From Gigaspora margarita (Eukaryota > Glomeromycota > Glomeromycetes > Diversisporales > Gigasporaceae): a stretch of 64,000 nucleotides of DNA. The DNA is taken from positions 3,156-67,155 of the forward strand of contig WTPW01002238.1 of NCBI GenBank assembly GCA_009809945.1, in the 5' to 3' direction. Below the pieces are notes generated by a model. It was not told the origin of the DNA and did not search any database. It saw only the letters and a list, made by a program, of their open reading frames with translations. Positions 57,470 to 64,000 of this stretch are shown piece after piece (within the stretch, counting starts at the first letter, position 1; each line of letters opens with the position of its first letter). The translations under genes were made by a program, and so were the position numbers.

Positions 57470-59514
57470 ATAGTCTTTTTCATCAGCAAATTTATAATAC
57501 ATAATCTTACGTAAGATCTTATGAACCGTAATATAAGCAAAATATTACGTAATATATAACGGAATATTTCAAATATCAAAATTTCGTTATATTTTGTAAT
57601 GAAATATTTTGATCCTCTTTAAATCAAGCTAGGATTAGTAGATCAGTATAACCTGGATCACGCATTGGACTAATTATTCGAAATAGTTCGAATTCTGTAC
57701 TACAAGATCAGATTCACTTTTTTGTTTTCATTTTGTTTCTTTGTTTTTATTTTATTTTTTTTGTTTTTATTTTATTTTTTTTGTTTTTATTTTATTTATT
57801 TTTTATTTTATTTTTATTTTGGCACTTTACAAGAACACCTTTGCAAGAAAACAAACAACTTTTTGAAACCTTGTGTAAACCAACCCAATCTGTAACCTGG
57901 ATTGCGTTGGACTAATTTTTTGAAATAGTTCGATGATGTTCAAATTCTGTACTACAAGATCAGATTAGATCTTTTGTTTATAACTAGATCTTCTATTTTG
58001 TTTTTTTTCGCTTTTTGTTTCTTATTTTCGTTTTATTTTTTGTTTTCGTTTCGTTTTTTTTTGTTTTCATTTTGTTTTTTTTTATTTATTTATTTTTTAT
58101 TTTTTTTCATTTTATTTTTATTTCAGCATTTTACAAGAACACTTTGCAAAAAAAAACAACTATTTGAAACCTTGCGCAACAGCCTATCCAAAATTTTGAC
58201 ACTTTGCAAGAACACACAACTGATGTCTCCAGCAATTTCTAAATTTCCAAGAACACTTCTTTAAAGAAATAAAGGTTTAGTTAGGACTTTATTTATTTTT
58301 TTATTTGATATAATTGTTTTTGTTTTTTTGTTTTTTGTTTTTTTTAAAATTTGGTTTATTAATTTATTTTATTTTGGCACTTTGCGAGAAAAGAACCCTT
58401 ACTTCCTGGCGCTTTGCAAGAAAACCAACCCAGACTTTTTCAGCACTATGCAACTTTTTTGGCATTTTGCAAGAACATTAACCCAACTTTCGAATTTGCA
58501 AGAACGTGAACTCTTATTTTAGAGAAATGAAGATTTGGGGCTTCGTTTATTTTTTTTTATATTAGTTTGCTTACACGTTTTGTTTTTTCATTTGTTTTTT
58601 TTTTACTTATTTTTTTTATTTTTATTTTATTTTATTTATTCCTGACTTCTTCGACACTTTGCGACTTTTCCTGAACTTTACAAGAACACCAGCTTTAACT
58701 CCTCTGGCACTTTGCAAGAACAAACTAGATTTCTCCGGCAATTTGCAAGAACACTAACACTTCTGAGAAATGTTTTTTTTTATTTTTTCACTTCTTTGAA
58801 GTATTTAGAAAAAGAGAATGAAATGAAGGTTATAGCTGAAACAAAAGAAATAGCCAAAGCAAAGACAATAGAAAACAAAGAAGCGAAGATAATAGCTAAC
58901 TGTGGGTGGGCGAAAATAAGTATATAGGGTTAGATTTTTGTATGTAGTAATAGAATTAGATGTGAAAGTAGTTTAAAATAGGCTAGTTTTTTGTATATAG
59001 TAATAGAAATAGATGCGATAAAGTGCGAAAGTAGTTTAAAATATTTGTAATAATGTAAATAATACTAATAATGTAATATATAATAAAGTATATAATATTA
59101 ATTAAAAATGTATATTTAATAAATGTAAAATATAATGTATAATAATAATAAATAAATTAAAATTTTATATTAAATTGCGATACTGTGCGAAAATCTGCAA
59201 AAAGCGTGATTATGTGAATATGTATATCATTAATTTATTTTTTAAAAATTTTGAAAATTCAGAAAACAATGCAAAACAATGTGAAATCATCTTATGATAT
59301 GCAAACTATTACCTCCTGTAACTCCTTTTTTTTGTTGATTTATTTCGCAATATATTTCGAAATAATTCGAAATAATACCCGTAATATTACCATAATATAA
59401 CGTAATATATTATGCAAAAAATCGTATCAAACGTAAGATTTTTGTTATATTATGGGCCGTAATATCTGATGTAAGATTACGTATATATAATTCGCTGATG
59501 TTATACTGAACTAT
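57470..59514. mobile_element. 2.0-kb element with long inverted ends and a GGCACTTTGCAAGAACA array
   Basis: The ends are inverted over about 100 bp: CATCAGCAAATTTATAATAC at 57481 and the complement of CATCAGCGAATTATATATAC at 59500, then CGTAATCTTAC-type text on both sides. The core (57640-58800) is T-rich and carries about ten scattered copies of GGCACTTTGCAAGAACA. A roughly 250-bp direct duplication (about 57640-57900 and 57900-58190) includes ACTACAAGATCAGATT. Open frames there follow poly-T and are not genes. Confidence 0.6.
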
Positions 59515-59735
59515 TATAAAATTCAAGAATTTTTAGTTTATTATATCCAGAGTTCATTATAGAGAGGTTTGGTATAAAGAGAGTTGACTATAGTACTTAT
59601 ATAATTAAGTTGTTTTAGTAGTTATATTTTTAATTTTTTAATATTAGTCTATATTACAATTAATATAATATTTCATCTATTTTAAAAATAAATATTTAAT
59701 ATATTAATAAATATAGTTTATTGTATTAATATTTA

Positions 59736-61943
59736 GGCTGTTCAAAGTTAATTATTTAGTTAACATTACTTTTCAGGACCATTGAAAGGGGGTGGGGGTA
59801 GCAAATAAAGCAATATAGAAAATGAACAACTTATTTTTAAAGCAGTAATTCTATTATAATAAATTGATTTCAAGTTTTACTTAGTCTAGAGATTCTAGTT
59901 GAGTTGCTAATTAGGTCTGATTAATTTGATTCAGTAGTTAATTTTACATTACTCTTACAAAGAAAAAAAATAATAAATAAGTAAATACTATATAAGCATG
60001 AAATAACTGGCATGGGCATTATTTTGAAATCTGGGCACTTACAAAATAGCATACAGTATCTCAAATTAGCACCCATGCATGTTCCAAATTAACACACACC
60101 CAATATAACCTGTAATTGATTAATGTGACAATTCAACTACATCATTGATCTGGGTCATTAAAATTTAGTGTTTATATTTATCTGTATAGTAAAAAATTTA
60201 TAAATAGTTATTTTGCTGCTTTATAAGTTTTTGATTTTGGTAATGAGTGATTATGCAATATCTTGTTATTTAATATGAGTGATCAAGCCAATTATTAATA
60301 TAAGATTGGATGATTATTAAGAATAAAAATGATTATTTGATTAGAAATTATAAGACAGATTATGAATTTCTTATATGCATATAACCTAGTTGCTTATAAA
60401 TATCTGTATATATATACCTGATTACTTATATACTGGTTATACACCTGATTACTTATAAATTTTTATATACTTATATAATTTGATAACTTTGTTAGCTTTA
60501 TAATTTTAATATATATTTATATAATAATATTTTTATGTCTTGCTATGCAATGACATGCATGTTATTTTAAAATATTTGGCATGTGTGTACTCAAAATAAT
60601 GTGCAGATTAGTTAATTAATGTGTAGAAAAATTATTTTGCATTTATATAGTAAAAAATTATATACTGTATTTATCTGAGAAAAAGAACTTTATACATACA
60701 ATATTTATAGCTAAAATTGTTGTGATCTTATAATCAAATCTTATTTTTTTTGTAGTGATACAGATTAGAATTTTGGTTTACTAATTCCCCAAGTTCCAAT
60801 TGGTCAAATACAAATTTTGTCTGTCATTAAATGAAATAAATTATAGAATAGCTTAAAATGATTATTTTGTAATGTTATTTTTATAAAAGTTTTACATATT
60901 TATTTAAATATTTCTTCTCAATCATTAATACTCTCTTCACAATCAAATAAAAACACTTTGGAAGCTTTTTTTAGCAGTTTTTCTTGAATCATTTTATTTG
61001 CAAAATAAAAAATATATATAAGAGGACAGCCAAATAAGTACTAAAATTTTAGCTTATTTTTTATTTTTTTTAAATTATTTTTAAATTATTTTTTTTATTT
61101 TTTATTATTTTTTTTATTTTTTTTATTTTTTTATTTTTTTATTTTTTTTATATTTTTTATTTTTTTATTTTTTTTATTTTATTTATTTTTTTTTAAATTA
61201 TTTTTTATTTTTTTTTAAAGATTATATAATTTAGTGCGTGTGCATTGTAATACACTAGCTAATCAATCAATCAAATTAAAAAAATAGTGATATTTCTAAC
61301 AAATTGCTTGTAGCTCAAAATTTTGCTTATAAAACTATCTTTTGCATTCTAACAAAAATTTTCTCACAAAATTTTGGATTAGAACCTTTTGCTAAAACAC
61401 CCTACTCATGATGCTAACATAACTTTAACCTAACTTTCACTCTAACCCTAACCCTAAACTAATGAATTAATTATTAATCTCATATTATACCAGAACTTAT
61501 AAGATATGTTACAACATATATATGCAATATATAAAATTTTTTTAAATTATTTTTTATTTTTTTTTATTTTTTTTTTAAACTATTTTTTTATCATTTTTTT
61601 AATTTGTCTTAATTTTATTTTAAAATTATTTTTTTATTTTAAATTATTTTTTTATTTTATATTTGCTACATAATTACATTAATTTGTCTTAATTTTATTT
61701 TAAAATTATTTTTATTTTTTATTTTATATTATTTTATATTTGTCATGTAATCATGAATAATGCATAAAGAGTTATTTGAATTACAGCCTTAATTAAACTT
61801 AATTTAAGCTGAAATTTGAAACCAACCCATGGTATTTGTTTTTTTGGTTTAATTTTTACTTTTTTTATATGTTCATTTTACTAGAAACATCAAATGGAAA
61901 GGGAAAAAGATGATTTTAATTGAAAAATTAACTTTGAACAGTC
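59736..61943. mobile_element. 2.2-kb TIR element with TTA target duplication
   Basis: TTA at 59733-59735 and 61944-61946. Left GGCTGTTCAAAGTTAATTAT, right the complement of GACTGTTCAAAGTTAATTTT. Same family as the split element at 3129. The interior is AT-rich with long T/A tracts (61060-61215) and no transposase. Text at 61320-61460 is related to the insertion at 5537-5888. Confidence 0.75.
61060..61215. repeat. Low-complexity (T)nA tract
   Basis: Runs of five to eight T separated by single A or short AT words. Non-coding. Confidence 0.9.
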
Positions 61944-61946
61944 TTA

Positions 61947-63060
61947 ATTAAATGTTAAATTATTTAAATTTATTTTATATATTAAAAAAAACTTAATATA
62001 TTTAATTTATCTAACAAAAAACACTGAGAATTTTTATGTTGATCAAATTAACAAATATAGTTGGTCAATTTCCAATGTTTCCTTTTTAATAAATGTTTAG
62101 CAAACATTTTAGCATATTGTACTAGGGTCCACACAGACTAATTAATTTGATAACTATGTAATTTATCATATTGCAGATTTTAATTAGTAAAATTAAAATA
62201 AATAATTAAATGTAATTTTACTTTACTTAATTATAAAGAAAAGTGCAAAGTTCTAAAGGTATCATACTATTTCAAAGTAGCTATATTTGATTTTTTACTA
62301 AAGTTCTAATTAATTTTTGATTTATACTTTTAATATGTCTTTTTTCATGCTAATTAATGAATTTTCAAGTATTCTATAATGTGAATACTCAAACTCCACA
62401 TATCAATAGAAAAAAGAAAAACATAGCTTTATTCTTTGACTTAATATAAATAACAATTAAAAATTTTAAAGCAATTGCACAAGTTAATAGGTTTTAAAGT
62501 AAGTCTTATTATATAATGTAATAGCAATAGCCTTATTTTATTAAATAACATGTAATTACTGTCCAGGCATGAAATAACACCTATTTTTGTATTAATTAAT
62601 TAATCTACATGTTATTTAGAGTATGCCCATGTGTGTTATTTCAAAATAAAGATTGGTTTTTTTAAATTATAACCCTTAATTTTAATTATATTAAAAAATG
62701 CTTCAAAACCAAATAAACCTATTTTAAGTTCTAATAAAAAAGTTGTTCTTTATATTTAGACAATTGTTAAAGCTAAAAAATAGATTTATTTAGTATCAAA
62801 CCTAATTCTGGCACATTTTTCAAATATTAATTTTTTTACACAAGAGTATATTAAAGTACACATTAATTCAGGATACCTATGGGCATCAATTTGAGACTGC
62901 ATATGCTATTTTAGAGGAGTTCAATTTCTAAAATAGTGCTTATGAGCATTATTTTGTGCTTATATAGTACATAATTAACTGGTATAGTTTTGATTAAATA
63001 GTTGTATGACACCCTAGTATAGTACATACAGTATGTATATTACTGTTCATATAGTACTGT
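61947..63060. other. No gene seen
   Basis: AT-rich. Scattered words such as GCATGAAATAACA and CATGTGTGTTATTT are shared with 59990-60110 and 60545-60610, suggesting old repeat debris. Confidence 0.4.
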
Positions 63061-63071
63061 ACATAGCACAT

Positions 63072-63697
63072 TGGGGTGTGCGATGCACTATGTTCAACAA
63101 AACTATGTGTAATATTATATAAAATCTATTATAAACATTTTTTTGTAATTTATGTATAACATGATCGATTATTGATTTTCTTTTTATACATGCATTTTTT
63201 AAATGAAATTGATTTATTTTACCTATAAATGCCCATATTTCTTAAGTTCAATTAGATGTACATCCTTAACAACAAATACTTTGAAGCAAAACTTTAAGGA
63301 AATCAATATTAAGGTCCAAAAAACAAGCTATAGAGAGAATTTTATATTTTATCCAGAAAAATTTACTAGTTAATTTAATAACTTGGTTTAAAATAAGTAG
63401 AAAATGGAATATTAAAATAGAATTAAATTAGATAAGAGAAAAATTTTTTTTCATATATTCAATATAATAAACAGCTCTATAGTTTTATTTTTGTGATGAA
63501 TAAGAATCATTTACATTAAAACTTTTGGTAAAAAAGAAAGAGTACAACTTATGCATCTAAAAAAGTATGACTCATTTTTATATATAAAATAATATTATGT
63601 ACAATACTTATATACTTATATTGTAAACTTGTTTACTAATTAAAAAATGATACAACTATATATAATTTTGATTTACATAGTACATTGCACACCCTAG
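63072..63697. mobile_element. About 626-bp hAT-like element
   Basis: TGGGGTGTGCGATGCACTAT left, complement of AGGGTGTGCAATGTACTATG right. 8-bp target copies TAGCACAT (63064-63071) and TAGCATAT (63698-63705), one mismatch. No coding. Confidence 0.6.
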
Positions 63698-63699
63698 TA

Positions 63700-63830
63700 G
63701 CATATTACTAATTATGATCATTCTATGACTTTAATATGCAAATGATTAAATTGTTATAATAATTACAAATTTGAACCAAGCTTTAATTTACAAAAATGAG
63801 GTAGCAGAATTTAAGTGTATATTTAGAGGC
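63700..63830 (+). repeat. Dispersed repeat shared with 1306-1424
   Basis: Same order of words (ACTAATTATGATCATT, ACAAATTTGAACCAAGC, GAGGTAGCAGAATTTAAGTG) as the first copy, with a small insertion (CTATGACTT). Confidence 0.7.
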
Positions 63831-64000
63831 ATTTAGAAAGGGTAGCAATTATTTTGCTTCACTATTATAACATTTCACTGACAATTATTCACCAACAAGT
63901 TCATTTTACCAACAGTTTATTTCACTGAAACTAATTTCACCAACAAAGTAATTCTGGTCATTGTTGTTAGGGTCAGGTAAAATTAGGAATAAAGTTAGTG

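Noticed and set aside
57733-58927. Plus-strand frames rich in Phe/Leu
   Set aside because: Translation of poly-T tracts in the 57470-59514 element; not proteins.
61425-61465. CCCTAACCCTAAACT resembles telomere repeat
   Set aside because: Only two to three degenerate units, inside an element; related (CTCTAAC) text occurs in the insertion at 5537-5888. Not a telomere.

Overview
This is AT-rich eukaryotic DNA from a draft assembly, with single N bases at 8962 and 19315. Short GT-AG introns, kinase domains preceded by CxxC zinc ribbons, tandem TPR and LRR arrays, a SPRY fragment, small secreted proteins and a heavy load of decayed transposons together point to an arbuscular mycorrhizal fungus (Glomeromycotina, Rhizophagus or Gigaspora-like). 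That assignment is inferred from protein style, not from a database match.

Layout. 1-3.1 kb is a pile of small terminal-inverted-repeat (TIR) elements: two TA-flanked mariner-type copies, an 831-bp hAT-like element and a GCACGGG/CACGTG-rich family. 3.1-9.6 kb holds a 6.2-kb DNA transposon with 3-bp TAA target duplications. It carries a multi-exon gene for a probable DDE transposase that I cannot place in a superfamily, and it sits inside the terminal repeat of a 263-bp relative. 10.4-14.6 kb is a TPR-zinc ribbon-kinase gene with several lesions. 15.0-16.5 kb is a second copy of the hAT element at 8.2 kb, inverted, with a mariner-type element nested in it. 18.6-19.6 kb is a broken SAP-domain gene on the minus strand. 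21.4-24.4 kb holds a second zinc ribbon-kinase followed directly by an LRR gene. 26.2-26.5 kb is a two-exon 73-aa secreted peptide with a twin CX3C pattern. 28.6-29.2 kb is a secreted-type protein with internal repeats and a Cys-rich tail.

From 30 kb onward there are almost no host genes. A minisatellite (30.6-31.4 kb) and a degenerate ~130-bp satellite (34.1-35.8 kb) lead into a nested structure. An old LTR retrotransposon (36991-57355, minus strand) has a hAT element in one LTR, itself carrying another TIR element. Its interior holds a hAT miniature element, a 12-kb TIR-bounded element containing both a full-length 8.7-kb LINE and a SPRY remnant, and further TA-flanked elements, one with a 206-bp perfectly centred palindrome. 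Three more TIR elements follow to 63.7 kb.

The recognisable host genes (two kinases with zinc ribbons, TPR, LRR, SPRY, two secreted proteins) belong to classes that are greatly expanded in Glomeromycotina and are linked there to signalling and host interaction. No tRNA or rRNA gene and no CRISPR array was seen. All exon joins are by eye.
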